This document shows, piece by piece, positions 1 to 9,459 of a DNA stretch of 64,000 nucleotides. Location of the stretch: positions 1-64,000 of the forward strand of contig NZ_JAIEZQ010000001.1 of assembly GCF_019679455.1 (NCBI RefSeq). Direction: 5' to 3'. Position 1 is the first letter of the stretch, and each line of letters begins with the position of its first letter. This DNA is from Nocardioides jiangsuensis (GTDB lineage: Bacteria > Actinomycetota > Actinomycetes > Propionibacteriales > Nocardioidaceae). The translations under genes were made by a program, and so were the position numbers. The notes beneath the pieces were generated by a model that was not told the DNA's origin, ran no database searches, and worked only from the letters and a program-made list of their open reading frames with translations.

Positions 1-31
1 AGCCGACCGGTACTAATAGGCCGAGGGCTTG
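1..31 (+). rRNA. 23S rRNA, 3' end (partial)
   Basis: The window opens inside the last bases of 23S rRNA. The conserved actinobacterial 3' tail ACCGGTACTAATAGGCCGAG is readable at about 6-25. The gene runs off the left edge and its exact 3' end (about 28-31) is approximate. It is followed about 100 nt later by 5S rRNA on the same strand, the normal rrn order. Confidence 0.9.
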
Positions 32-61
32 TCCCTCAAAGATGTTGCGCGTCCACTGTGT

Positions 62-86
62 GGTTCCCGAGTTACGGACGGGAACC
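62..86 (+). other. 23S-5S spacer stem-loop (probable rRNA processing stem)
   Basis: GGTTCCCG (62-69) pairs perfectly with CGGGAACC (79-86) around a 9-nt loop, and outer GTGT/ACAC bases extend the pairing loosely. Such hairpins in rRNA spacers are usually processing signals. The function here is inferred from position only. Confidence 0.4.
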
Positions 87-128
87 CAAGACACACCACT
101 GTTTTGGAACTGTTGATAACTCCATAGA

Positions 129-247
129 GTTTCGGCGGCCATAGCGAAAGGGAAACACCCGGTCCCATTCCGAACCCGGAAGTTAAGCCTTTCAGCGCCG
201 ATGGTACTGCACACGGGAGTGTGTGGGAGAGTAGGACGTCGCCGAAC
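129..247 (+). rRNA. rrf: 5S rRNA
   Basis: The 119-nt sequence has the standard 5S layout. The ends GTTTCGGCGG and CCGCCGAAC-type bases pair as helix I, loop A/helix II contains CCATAGCGAAAGGGAAACAC, and the conserved CCCATTCCGAACCCGGAAG core is present. It follows the 23S end by about 100 nt. The ends are placed by the terminal helix and could shift by 1-2 nt. Confidence 0.95.
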
Positions 248-258
248 ATAACTGTGAG

Positions 259-288
259 CTAGAGGCCACCCTACGGGGTGGCCTCTAG
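259..288 (+). terminator. Intrinsic-type terminator of the rrn operon
   Basis: CTAGAGGCCACCC (259-271) and GGGTGGCCTCTAG (276-288) form a perfect 13-bp stem with a TACG tetraloop, followed by TCATTT. It starts 11 nt after the 5S end. The T-tract is short, as is common in high-GC actinobacteria. Confidence 0.85.
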
Positions 289-400
289 TCATTTCCGGAC
301 CCTGTTTGGCGCTTCCGGCGCCGGGTCCGCGATGATGTCCGAGCAAGAGGTACGAGAGACGCCTGCCCCTCGACGGGCGGGTTCGCGAAGGGAAGTTGTT

Positions 401-1462
401 GTGGCGAACGAAGGCCGGTCACAGGGTCCGCGACGCGGGGGTCAGGGACGTGGTCCCTCCTCCGGGGGGTCGCGTGGCGCAGGGAACCGCTCCGGCGGGA
501 CCGGCGGCGGACGTTCCGGCAGCGGCACGGGCAGCAGCTCCGGCAGCGGCACGGGCGGGTCGGGGAGCGGACGCCAGGGAGGCGGCTCCGCCGGCTCGCG
601 GGGCGACCGTCCGGACTTCCGCGGCGGTGACCGCCGAGGCGGAGGCGACAAGCGCTCGAGCGACCGCGGTGGTACCAAGCCGTGGAGCCGGCCGCGCCGT
701 GAGGACGACCGCCGTGACCAGGAGTCGCGCAGCGTCGACCAGGCCAGGTACGACGGGCCGCCGCTCGACGAGGCGATCACCGGGCGTGAGCTCGACCGCA
801 ACGTGCGCCAGCAGCTCCGCGGCCTTCCCGAGAAGCTCGCGGCGCGCGTCGCCCGCCACCTCGTCGCCGCCGGCCAGCTGATCGACACCGACCCGCAGAC
901 CGCCTACCAGCACACGCTGGCCGCGCGGGCGCGTGCCGCGCGTATCGCGGTGGTCCGGGAGGCGTGCGGCGAGGCCGCCTACGCCGCCGGCGAGTTCGCC
1001 GAGGCGCTGTCGGAGTTCCGTGCCGCCAAGCGCATGAACGGCGTGAACGACTACCTCCCGCTGATGGCCGACTGCGAGCGCGCGCTGGGCCGGCCCGACA
1101 AGGCGCTGGCGCTGGCGAAGAGCCCTGCGGTGGCCAACCTTGCCCAGGAGCAGCAGGCGGAGATGACCATCGTCGAGGCCGGCGCGCGTCGGGACCTCGG
1201 TGAGCTCGACGCCGCGCTGCGGACGCTGGAGAACGCCCCGTTGCGCTCGCGCACCCGGGCGCCCTGGGTGGTGCGCCTGCGCTACGCCTACGCCGACACC
1301 CTGCTGGCCGCCGGCCGCGAGGAGGAGGCCGTGGTCTGGTTCCACCGCACCGCCGGTATCGACGGCGAGGGGATCACCGACGCGGCCGAGCGGCTCGGCG
1401 AGATCGAGGGGCTCGTGGTCACCGACACCACCGACGGCGAGCACGAGCTCTCCGAGGACTGA
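401..1462 (+). CDS. Tetratricopeptide-repeat protein with Gly/Arg/Ser-rich N-terminus
   Basis: This is the positional counterpart of M. tuberculosis Rv1691, at the head of the tlyA-recN block. The N-terminal ~115 residues are low-complexity Gly/Arg/Ser, probably disordered and basic. The remainder is helical with TPR-like pairs (ACGEAAYAAGEFAEALSEFR, later YADTLLAAGREEEAVVWF). No catalytic motif is seen; a scaffolding or RNA/ribosome-associated role is conceivable but unproven. I chose the GTG at 401 (VANEGRSQGP) because AAGGGAAG lies 6 nt upstream. In-frame ATGs at 332/335 lack a ribosome site, and a start at 278 would fall inside the rrn terminator. The gene sits directly after the rrn operon. 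Confidence 0.75.
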   Translation: MANEGRSQGPRRGGQGRGPSSGGSRGAGNRSGGTGGGRSGSGTGSSSGSGTGGSGSGRQGGGSAGSRGDRPDFRGGDRRGGGDKRSSDRGGTKPWSRPRREDDRRDQESRSVDQARYDGPPLDEAITGRELDRNVRQQLRGLPEKLAARVARHLVAAGQLIDTDPQTAYQHTLAARARAARIAVVREACGEAAYAAGEFAEALSEFRAAKRMNGVNDYLPLMADCERALGRPDKALALAKSPAVANLAQEQQAEMTIVEAGARRDLGELDAALRTLENAPLRSRTRAPWVVRLRYAYADTLLAAGREEEAVVWFHRTAGIDGEGITDAAERLGEIEGLVVTDTTDGEHELSED

Positions 1463-1531
1463 CCAGGTCCTCTCCCCAGGCGCCCGCGCAGCGGCACCGT
1501 CCACTCGGTGACGGTCCGTCGTCCCGCGTCG

Positions 1532-1561
1532 CCTCCACGTCGAGGATCCTCGACGTGGAGG
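1532..1561. promoter_or_regulatory. Perfect 30-bp palindrome overlapping the SD of the SSB-like gene
   Basis: The 15 bases CCTCCACGTCGAGGA at 1532-1546 are followed immediately by their exact reverse complement (1547-1561). In RNA this folds as a 13-bp stem with a GATC loop. The last five bases, GGAGG, are the Shine-Dalgarno of the next gene (ATG 1569), so folding would hide it. It may be a dimeric repressor operator, an RNA switch, or the terminator of the TPR gene. Confidence 0.7.
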
Positions 1562-1568
1562 TGGACGG

Positions 1569-1925
1569 ATGAACGTGGTGGAGACGCCGGCGGGGGAGTC
1601 CCGCAACGAGGTCGGCCTGACCGGACGGGTGTCATCGGCGCCGATCGAGCGTGAGCTGCCGAGCGGCGACAGGATCGTGACGTTCCGGCTCGTGGTGGCG
1701 CGCACCCGGAGCCCCATGACCGCCCAGTCCAAGCAGACCTCGGACTGGGTGGACTGCGTCGCCTGGGGCGCCCGGGTCCGGCGCACCACCCTCTCGTGGC
1801 ACGTCGGTGACGTGGTGCAGGTCGACGGTGCCCTGCGCCGGCGCTTCTACCGGCAGGACGCCGGCAGCTCCACCCGGCTCGAGGTCGAGGTGCTCGCCGC
1901 GCGGACGCTGCAGAGAGCGCGGTGA
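1569..1925 (+). CDS. Single-stranded DNA-binding protein-like OB-fold protein
   Basis: The protein has 118 residues with one SSB-type OB fold spanning about 12-115 (EVGLTGRVSSAPIERELPSG, ...VDCVAWGARVRRTT..., VGDVVQVDGALRRRFYR). It is much shorter than housekeeping SSB and lacks the Gly-rich linker and the acidic DDDIPF-type tip that recruits repair proteins. It is therefore more likely an accessory SSB paralogue than the replication SSB. The start is ATG 1569, 7 nt after GGAGG embedded in a perfect palindrome. It converges on the DUF1015 gene, 8 nt beyond its stop. Confidence 0.85.
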   Translation: MNVVETPAGESRNEVGLTGRVSSAPIERELPSGDRIVTFRLVVARTRSPMTAQSKQTSDWVDCVAWGARVRRTTLSWHVGDVVQVDGALRRRFYRQDAGSSTRLEVEVLAARTLQRAR

Positions 1926-1933
1926 GCGACGAC

Positions 1934-3196
1934 TCAGCTGTCGCGCAGGTCCCGCATGACGAGGCCCACCCGCGGCTTGGGCGCGAACGACGTCGACTTC
2001 CGGGGCATCCGGATACCCCGGGAGGAGCTCTCCATCACCTGGCGGAGATCCGGCGGCTGCACCGCGACCACGACCCCGGGCTGTCGGGCGACCGTGTGCA
2101 GGGCCTGGTCGATCGAGTGGTGGTAGCCCACCTGCCCCTCGGCGACGTGCCAGGACGGCAAGAGGTCCTCGTGCAGCACCGCGGCGTCGACCTCGTGGCT
2201 GCGGCTGGTCGAGAGCACCGCCCAGGTCCGCCCGTCGGAGAGCGCGAAGGCCGCGCGGTCCGGATCGGTCACGCCGGCCTGGCTGAAGGCGCTCTCCCGG
2301 TCGGCGACGCCGACCAGCCGGTCGCCCCGTTCCTCGGCGAGGTCCGCGACGTCGGACAGGGTGAGCGCGCTGATCGTGCGGTGGATCGGCCCGACCGTCA
2401 TCGGGTAGTCGTGCTGGTCCACGAGCATCGCCAGCCCGAAGTCCCAGGGCGACGAGTCCGGCGGGGACGCAGGGTCGCGCAGCTCGGCCTGGAGACGCTG
2501 GTAGGCCGCGTAACGGTGGTGGCCGTCCGCGATCAGCACCTGGGCGGGAGCAAGCTCGACCGCCAGGTCATGCAGGACGTCGTTCGCGGTGACGTTCCAG
2601 AGCACGTGCCTGCTGCCGTCGAGGGCCACGAAGTCACAGTCGGGCGTGGCCGCCGTCACCGCGTCGAGGCTCTCGCGCAGACGCTGCGACCCCTCGTGGA
2701 CCAGGAGGATCGGCTCGAGGTTGGTCTCCGTGGTGCGCATGAGCACGGTGCGGTCCTCCACGGGCGCCTCCATCACACCCTCGTGGGGAAGCACCACGCG
2801 CTCCTCGTCCTCACGCAGCGCGACCAGGCCGATCAGCCCGCGGACCGTGGTCCCGTCAACGGTGTACTGGTACAGGTACAGCCCCGGCTGGTCGTCCGCG
2901 ACCAGGTAGCCCTTCGCCCGCCAGCTCTCCAGCCGGCGGCGCACCGCCAGGTAGGGGCGCTCGAACCGCCGTGAAAGAATCAGCCGCACGATGTTGCGGC
3001 GGTTGCCGTTCTCGAGGTCGCGGACGGTCTCGGCGTCCAGCACGTCGTACGGCGGCGAGATGACCGTGCCGAGGTCTCCTACCCGTGCCGGGTCGTAGTG
3101 CAGGCCGCGGAACGGCGCGAGGACGAACGGCCGGCGCGACGCAGGGCCCGGCCCGTCCGTCGTACGGGCGGTGTCCTCGGGCGCGGAGTCGGGCAT
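1934..3196 (-). CDS. DUF1015 domain-containing protein
   Basis: This 420-residue protein matches the DUF1015 family in length and motifs. VLAPFRGLHYDP and VISPPYDVLD occur near the N-terminus, and IADGHHRYAAYQR in the middle holds the His-His-Arg cluster. The biochemical role of the family is unsettled; it often sits near HAD hydrolases or serine metabolism genes. It is transcribed opposite to its neighbours and divergent from the HAD phosphatase gene, sharing a ~50-bp promoter region at 3197-3249. No signal peptide or membrane segment is seen. Confidence 0.9.
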   Translation of the reverse strand: MPDSAPEDTARTTDGPGPASRRPFVLAPFRGLHYDPARVGDLGTVISPPYDVLDAETVRDLENGNRRNIVRLILSRRFERPYLAVRRRLESWRAKGYLVADDQPGLYLYQYTVDGTTVRGLIGLVALREDEERVVLPHEGVMEAPVEDRTVLMRTTETNLEPILLVHEGSQRLRESLDAVTAATPDCDFVALDGSRHVLWNVTANDVLHDLAVELAPAQVLIADGHHRYAAYQRLQAELRDPASPPDSSPWDFGLAMLVDQHDYPMTVGPIHRTISALTLSDVADLAEERGDRLVGVADRESAFSQAGVTDPDRAAFALSDGRTWAVLSTSRSHEVDAAVLHEDLLPSWHVAEGQVGYHHSIDQALHTVARQPGVVVAVQPPDLRQVMESSSRGIRMPRKSTSFAPKPRVGLVMRDLRDS

Positions 3197-3249
3197 CGCT
3201 GCATCGTAGGAGAACCACGTCGAAGATCGCCAAGCGGGAGGCCGGGCCG

Positions 3250-4248
3250 GTGCTGAAGCAGAGCAGCGAGGCGCTGTGGGACGCGTACGACCTCGCCATG
3301 CTCGACCTCGACGGCGTCGTCTACATCGGTCCGGCGGCGGTCCCCGGTGCGGCAGCGGCGCTGCAGAAGGCGCTGGCCGCCGGGATGCAGCTCGCCTACG
3401 TCACCAACAACGCCTCCCGGCCACCGGGCGTGGTCGCCGACCACCTCCGCGACCTCGGCGTCCCTGTCGAGGACGGCCACGTGGTCACCTCGGCCCAGGC
3501 CGCGGCCCGCCTCCTCGCGGACGAGCTCGAGCCTGGCGCGAAGGTGTTCGTGATCGGCGGCCGGGGGCTGTTCGAGGCGCTCCTCGACGAGGGGCTCGTG
3601 CCGGTGCAGTCGACGGACGACGCGCCGGTCGCGGTGGCGTCCGGCTACGACGCCGACCTGCGCTGGCGCACGGTCACCGAGGGCGCGATCCTGGTCAAGC
3701 AGGGGCTGTTCTGGGTGGCCTCCAACATGGACATCAGCGTGCCGACGGCTCGCGGGCACGGCCCGGGCAACGGGGTGCTCGTCGAGGCCGTGGCCGGGTT
3801 CGCCGGCCGTCGGCCGGTGGTCGCGGGGAAGCCTCTCCGGCCGCTGTTCGAGGAGACCCGCCGCCGCGTCGGCGGTGATCGCCCGCTGGTGGTGGGGGAC
3901 AGGCTCGACACCGACATCGAGGGCGCGAACAACACCGGGCTCGACAGCCTGCTCGTGATGACCGGTGTGACCGGTCTGCCCGAGCTGGCCTCGGCGACGC
4001 CCGGGCTGCGTCCGTCGTACGTCTCGGCGGACCTCGACGGGCTCGGCAGCGCGCACGGCGTGCCTGCGCCCGCCGGGGAGGGGTTCGAGCTCGGCGGCTG
4101 GCAGGCCCGGGTGCACGACGGAGAGGTCGCTGTCGAGGGCAGCGGGAGCACGGACGACTGGTGGCGCGTGGTCGCGCAGACCGCATGGCAGCATCTGGAC
4201 ACCACGGGCGGCCCGGCGGAGACCTCCGCGCTGCGGCCGCCGGGGTAG
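3250..4248 (+). CDS. HAD-superfamily IIA hydrolase (phosphatase)
   Basis: All HAD IIA motifs are present. Motif I is LDLDGVVYIG (nucleophile D19, acid/base D21), motif II is TNNASR, motif III is VAGKPLRPLF, and motif IV is VVGDRLDTDIEGANNTG. Homologues dephosphorylate small metabolites such as glycerol phosphates or nitrophenyl phosphate; the natural substrate cannot be read here. A ~70-residue C-terminal extension follows the core. The GTG at 3250 is preferred because GGGAGG lies 8 nt upstream; a longer frame starting at 3085 would run into the opposite DUF1015 gene. It is the Rv1692 counterpart. Confidence 0.88.
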   Translation: MLKQSSEALWDAYDLAMLDLDGVVYIGPAAVPGAAAALQKALAAGMQLAYVTNNASRPPGVVADHLRDLGVPVEDGHVVTSAQAAARLLADELEPGAKVFVIGGRGLFEALLDEGLVPVQSTDDAPVAVASGYDADLRWRTVTEGAILVKQGLFWVASNMDISVPTARGHGPGNGVLVEAVAGFAGRRPVVAGKPLRPLFEETRRRVGGDRPLVVGDRLDTDIEGANNTGLDSLLVMTGVTGLPELASATPGLRPSYVSADLDGLGSAHGVPAPAGEGFELGGWQARVHDGEVAVEGSGSTDDWWRVVAQTAWQHLDTTGGPAETSALRPPG

Positions 4249-4321
4249 CGTTGGCGGGCGGCGACCGGCGCTCAGCGGCGCGCGAGCGCCGCAGGACAGG
4301 GCAGGACCACGGAGGGAAAGG

Positions 4322-4588
4322 GTGAGACCGGTGGGTGACGACTTCGAGACGACGGCCGACGCGACCTCGGCGTCCGGGAGCAACGCCGGAAGCGGGGCCG
4401 GCATGCCGACCCCCGCGCGGATGGCGAACCGTGGCGGCCAGGAGGCCGGTCACGCCGAGGTCGACGACGTGCTGGGCACCTTGAGCGGCCTCGACGAGGC
4501 CCCGGTCTCCGAGCATGTCGCCGTCTTCGAGAGCGCTCACGAACGCCTCCGCGCCGCGCTCGCCGACGCGGGCAACGACCGGTCCTGA
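4322..4588 (+). CDS. Small acidic hypothetical protein
   Basis: The product has 88 residues and no recognised domain. It starts with a Thr/Ser/Gly-rich stretch and ends with a predicted helix, VSEHVAVFESAHERLRAALA. It occupies the slot of Rv1693 between the HAD phosphatase and tlyA, so it is a conserved positional hypothetical. The start is GTG 4322 with GGAGGG 5 nt upstream. The next gene begins 15 nt after its stop, implying co-transcription with tlyA. Confidence 0.75.
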   Translation: MRPVGDDFETTADATSASGSNAGSGAGMPTPARMANRGGQEAGHAEVDDVLGTLSGLDEAPVSEHVAVFESAHERLRAALADAGNDRS

Positions 4589-4603
4589 GCTCCCCCGCCC
4601 CCG

Positions 4604-5436
<833 letters not shown>

Positions 5437-5440
<4 letters not shown>

Positions 5441-6465
5441 CGACCCCTGACACCACCGGACGCCGCGTCCTCGTCCTGGCCCACACCGGCCGGGAGGAGG
5501 CGCGTGACGTCGCGCGGCAGTTCTGCGAGTCCCTGCACCGGCACGGGCTCGCGGTCCGGCTGCTCAAGGACGAGGCCGCCGACCTCGACCTGGACCTCGC
5601 GGGTGTGGAGACCGTCGAGCCCCTGCCCGACGCCGCGGAGGGCTGCGAGCTCGCGGTCGTGATCGGCGGCGACGGCACGATCCTGCGCGCTGCCGAGCTG
5701 ACCCGGGAGACCGGCACGCCCGTGCTGGGCGTCAACCTCGGCCACGTCGGCTTCCTCGCCGAGGCGGAGCACGACGACGTCGAGTTCACCATCGACGCGA
5801 TCGTCCGCCGCCGTTACACCTCGGAGGAGCGGCTCACCCTCGACGTGGCGGTGTACCGCGACAAGGAGCTCGTGGCCACGACGTGGGCGCTCAACGAGGC
5901 CAGCGTGGAGAAGGCGGCGCGGCAGCGGATGCTCGAGGTGGTCGTCGAGGTCGACGGTCGGCCGCTGTCCCGGTGGGGCTGCGACGGCGTGGTCTGCGCG
6001 ACGCCCACCGGGTCCACCGCCTACAACTTCAGCGCCGGCGGCCCGATCGTGTGGCCCGCTGTCGAGGCGCTGCTCATGGTCCCGATCAGCGCCCACGCCC
6101 TGTTCGCGCGGCCGATGGTGGTGGCACCCACCTCCGTGCTCGCCGTCGAGGTGCTCGCCCGCACCGAGGGCGCCGGCGTCCTCTGGGCCGACGGCCGGCG
6201 CAGCTTCGACCTGCCGCCGGGTGCCCGGATCGAGGTACGCCGCGGCAGGTCGCCGGTCCGGCTCGTCCGGCTGCACCAGGCGCCGTTCACCGACCGTCTC
6301 GTCGCGAAGTTCGACCTGCCCGTCTCCGGCTGGCGCGGCGCGGCGGAGCGTCGCCGCTCGCGGGGGAACGGGAACGGCAACGGCGAGCCCACGGGCGGCA
6401 ACGACGTCGGCAACAACGGCGCCGGGTCCGGGACCGGCGATGCGGGCGGGGGAGAGCATGCTTGA
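5437..6465 (+). CDS. nadK: NAD kinase
   Basis: The enzyme phosphorylates NAD to NADP using ATP or polyphosphate. It shows the family signature GGDGT (77-81), NLGHVGFL, the NEASVEK segment and the TPTGSTAYNFSAGGP motif that binds NAD. The last ~40 residues are a Gly/Asn-rich low-complexity tail (GNGNGN, GGNDVGNNGAG) not needed for the fold and probably disordered. The GTG start overlaps the tlyA stop (GTGA), and the 3' end overlaps recN by 8 bp. Confidence 0.95.
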
Positions 6466-8194
6466 GGAGCTGAGGATCACCTCGCTCGGCGTCATCGACG
6501 AGTCCGTCCTCGAGCTCGGGCCGGGCTTCACCGCGATCACCGGTGAGACCGGTGCGGGCAAGACCATGGTGGTCACCGCCCTCGGGCTGCTCCTCGGTGG
6601 CCGCGCCGACTCCGGCGCGGTCCGCACCGGCGCCAAGGGGGCCCGGGTCGAGGGCGTGGTCCGCGTGGACGGGCTCGGCGCCGAGCTGCGCGACAAGGTG
6701 GACGGGCTCGGCGGCGAGATCGAGGACGGCCAGCTGCTGCTGGCCCGGCAGATCTCGGCCGAGGGCCGCTCCCGTGCCTTCGCCGGGGGCGTGGCGGTCC
6801 CGGCCAGCGCGCTCGCCGGCCTCGCCGACCCCCTGGTCGCCGTGCACGGCCAGTCCGACCAGCACCGGCTGCTGCAGGCGGCGGCGCAGCGCGACGCCCT
6901 CGACAGCTTCGCCGGCGCCAAGACGCTGGAGCTGCGGCGCCGGTACGCCGAGACCTTCCGCACGCTGCGCGCCACGGAGTCCGAGCTCGCCGAGGTCGTG
7001 CAGACCGCCCGGGAGCGTGCGCAGGAGGCCGACCTGCTGCGGTTCGGGCTCGGTGAGGTGGAGGCGGTCGCGCCCGAGCCGGGCGAGGACGTCGCGCTGG
7101 CCGCGGAGGAGTCCCGGCTGGGCTTCGCCGACACGCTGCGCACCGCCGCCGCCCAGGCCCGGGAGTGCCTGTCCTCGGAGGACGGCGGCCCCGACGCCCT
7201 CGGTACCGTCTCCGCGGCCCGCAAGCTGCTCGACGGTGTCCGCGACCACGACCCGGAGGCGGCCTCGCTCGCCGACCGGCTCGCGGAGGTCAGCTACCTG
7301 CTCTCCGACGTGGCCGCCGACGTGTCGTCGTACGCCTCGGGCCTCGACACCGACCCGGCGCGGCTCGCCGCTGTCTCCGAGCGGCGGGCGTCGCTGACCG
7401 CGCTCACCCGCAAGTACGGCGACACCATCGACGACGTGCTCGCCTGGTCGCAGACCGCCTCGCTGCGGCTGCTGGACCTCGACAACACCGACGAGCACAT
7501 CGAAGAGCTGACCCGGCGCCGCGACGAGCTGCGCGCGGAGCTCGCCGCCCACGGCGCCGCCCTGTCCGCGGCGCGCGCCAAGGCGGCCACCAAGCTCGGC
7601 AAGGTGGTCTCCGACGAGCTGACCTCGCTGGCGATGCCGCATGCCGAGCTGACCGTCGCGCTCTCCCGGAGCGACGACCCCGACGGCCTGCCCGTGGACG
7701 GCCGCACGGTGCGGTTCACCTCGTCGGGCCTCGACGACGTCGAGTTCCTGATGGCCGCCAACACGGGCGCGGAGCCCCGCCCGCTGAACAAGGGCGCCTC
7801 CGGTGGTGAGCTGTCGCGGGTGATGCTCGCCGTCGAGGTCGCCCTGGCCGCGACCAACCCGGTGCCCACGTTCGTCTTCGACGAGGTCGACGCCGGGGTG
7901 GGCGGCAAGGCGGCCGTCGAGGTGGGCCGCAGGCTCGCGATGCTGGCGCGCCACGCCCAAGTGCTGGTTGTCACACACCTGCCCCAGGTGGCGGCGTTCG
8001 CGGACCACCACTGCGTGGTCCGCAAGAGCAGCGACGGCACCGTCACCACGTCCGGGCTCACCGTCCTGGACGACTCTGCGCGGGTGCGGGAGCTGTCCCG
8101 GATGCTCGCCGGGCTCGAGGACTCCGACACCGCGCTCGCCCACGCACAGGAGCTGCTGGACACCGCGCAGGAGGCACGCGCGACGCCCCGCTGA
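6458..8194 (+). CDS. recN: DNA repair ATPase RecN
   Basis: RecN is an SMC-like ATPase acting early in double-strand-break repair. Walker A is GETGAGKT (29-36), followed by a coiled-coil region rich in Arg/Glu/Ala. The ABC signature is GASGGELSRVM and Walker B is FVFDEVDAGVGG, then a QVLVVTHLPQVAAF segment. The length of 578 is normal. ATG 6458 has GGGGGAGAG just upstream and overlaps nadK by 8 bp; any longer frame would run into nadK coding sequence. Confidence 0.96.
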   Translation: MLEELRITSLGVIDESVLELGPGFTAITGETGAGKTMVVTALGLLLGGRADSGAVRTGAKGARVEGVVRVDGLGAELRDKVDGLGGEIEDGQLLLARQISAEGRSRAFAGGVAVPASALAGLADPLVAVHGQSDQHRLLQAAAQRDALDSFAGAKTLELRRRYAETFRTLRATESELAEVVQTARERAQEADLLRFGLGEVEAVAPEPGEDVALAAEESRLGFADTLRTAAAQARECLSSEDGGPDALGTVSAARKLLDGVRDHDPEAASLADRLAEVSYLLSDVAADVSSYASGLDTDPARLAAVSERRASLTALTRKYGDTIDDVLAWSQTASLRLLDLDNTDEHIEELTRRRDELRAELAAHGAALSAARAKAATKLGKVVSDELTSLAMPHAELTVALSRSDDPDGLPVDGRTVRFTSSGLDDVEFLMAANTGAEPRPLNKGASGGELSRVMLAVEVALAATNPVPTFVFDEVDAGVGGKAAVEVGRRLAMLARHAQVLVVTHLPQVAAFADHHCVVRKSSDGTVTTSGLTVLDDSARVRELSRMLAGLEDSDTALAHAQELLDTAQEARATPR

Positions 8195-8244
8195 CCGGTT
8201 GCCTCCGGAGAAGTCGCCGTCCGGCGTGGCAGGATTGCTGCGCC

Positions 8245-9459
8245 ATGAAGTTCTCCTCGCGATCGAAGCCCCTCGACGGCCTGCCCGGAGTCTCCGGCAC
8301 AGTCCGCGTCGACCGCCGTACCACCACCCTGATGCGCCGGCTGAAGCCCGGGGACATCGCGGTGATCGACCACCTCGACCTCGACCGGGCCAATGCCGAG
8401 GCCCTGGTGGACAAGGGCGTCGCCGCGGTCGTGAACGCCTCGCCGTTCATCTCCGGCCGGTACCCCAACCTGGGTCCCGAGCTGCTCGCGAAGTCCGGGG
8501 TGGTCCTCCTCGACAACGTCGGCTCCGACGTCTTCGCCAAGCTCCACGACGGCAACCCGGCCCGGATCCACGAGGGTCGGCTCTACGTCCGGGAGGAGCA
8601 GGTCCTCGCAGGCCGCGAGCTGACCGCCGAGGACATCGCGGAGATGATGGACGAGGCCCGCGGCGGCCTCTCCACGCAGCTGCAGAGCTTCACCCACAAC
8701 ACCACCGAGTTCCTGCGCCGTGAGCAGGACCTGCTGCTGCACGGGCAGGGCGCCCCGGAGGTCAAGACCAAGCTCGAGGGCCGTCCCGTGGTGGTGGTCG
8801 TCCGCGGCTACGACTTCCGCGAGGACCTGCGCCGGCTGCGCCGCTACATCCGCGAGCAGCGGCCGGTGCTGATCGGCGTCGACGCCGGGGCCGACGCTCT
8901 GCTCGAGGCCGGCCACCGCCCTGACCTCGTGGTCGTGGGGGAGACCGGGCTGGCCCAGGGGGTCCGCTCCGGCGACAGCGGCGCGGTGTCCGACAAGGCG
9001 CTGCGCGGCGCCCGGGAGGTCGTCCTGCACACCGACCGGGCCGGCAGGGCGGTCGGTTCCGACCGGCTCGGCCGGATCGGGGTCCGCGCGCAGACCTTCT
9101 CCGCCTCCGGCACGAGCGAGGACGTCGCGATGCTGCTCGCCGACCTCGCCGGCGCCTCCCTGATCGTCTCCGTGGGTACGCACGCCACCCTCGGCGAGTT
9201 CCTCGACCGGCACCGCTCCGGTCTGGCCAGCACCTTCCTCACGCGGCTGCGCGTCGGGCCCAAGCTGGTGGACGCCAAGGGCGTGCCGCAGCTGTACGCC
9301 GGCCGGGTGCGCCTGTGGCACCTCCTGCTCGTGCTGCTCGCCGGCATCGTCGCGCTGCTGGTCGCGCTCGCCGCCACCCCCGTGGGGCAGGAGTGGTGGG
9401 ACTCCGTGCAGACCTGGCTCGCTGACCCAACCGACTGGTTCCAAGGACTTTTCTCGTGA
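8245..9459 (+). CDS. steA: Cytokinetic-ring protein SteA
   Basis: The 404-residue protein matches the Rv1697/SteA family. Its middle part resembles the thiamine-pyrophosphokinase fold (GVDAGADALLEAGHRPDLVVV), and a single C-terminal membrane segment (LLLVLLAGIVALLVALAA) anchors it. In Corynebacterium, SteA and SteB recruit the division hydrolase activator machinery to the septum. Here it overlaps the SteB/MctB gene by 4 bp, preserving that pair. The start is ATG 8245. Confidence 0.9.
   Translation: MKFSSRSKPLDGLPGVSGTVRVDRRTTTLMRRLKPGDIAVIDHLDLDRANAEALVDKGVAAVVNASPFISGRYPNLGPELLAKSGVVLLDNVGSDVFAKLHDGNPARIHEGRLYVREEQVLAGRELTAEDIAEMMDEARGGLSTQLQSFTHNTTEFLRREQDLLLHGQGAPEVKTKLEGRPVVVVVRGYDFREDLRRLRRYIREQRPVLIGVDAGADALLEAGHRPDLVVVGETGLAQGVRSGDSGAVSDKALRGAREVVLHTDRAGRAVGSDRLGRIGVRAQTFSASGTSEDVAMLLADLAGASLIVSVGTHATLGEFLDRHRSGLASTFLTRLRVGPKLVDAKGVPQLYAGRVRLWHLLLVLLAGIVALLVALAATPVGQEWWDSVQTWLADPTDWFQGLFS

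Noticed and set aside
7294-9444. A 716-codon minus-strand open frame opposite recN and steA
   Set aside because: Same reason: antisense to conserved genes with low-complexity translation.
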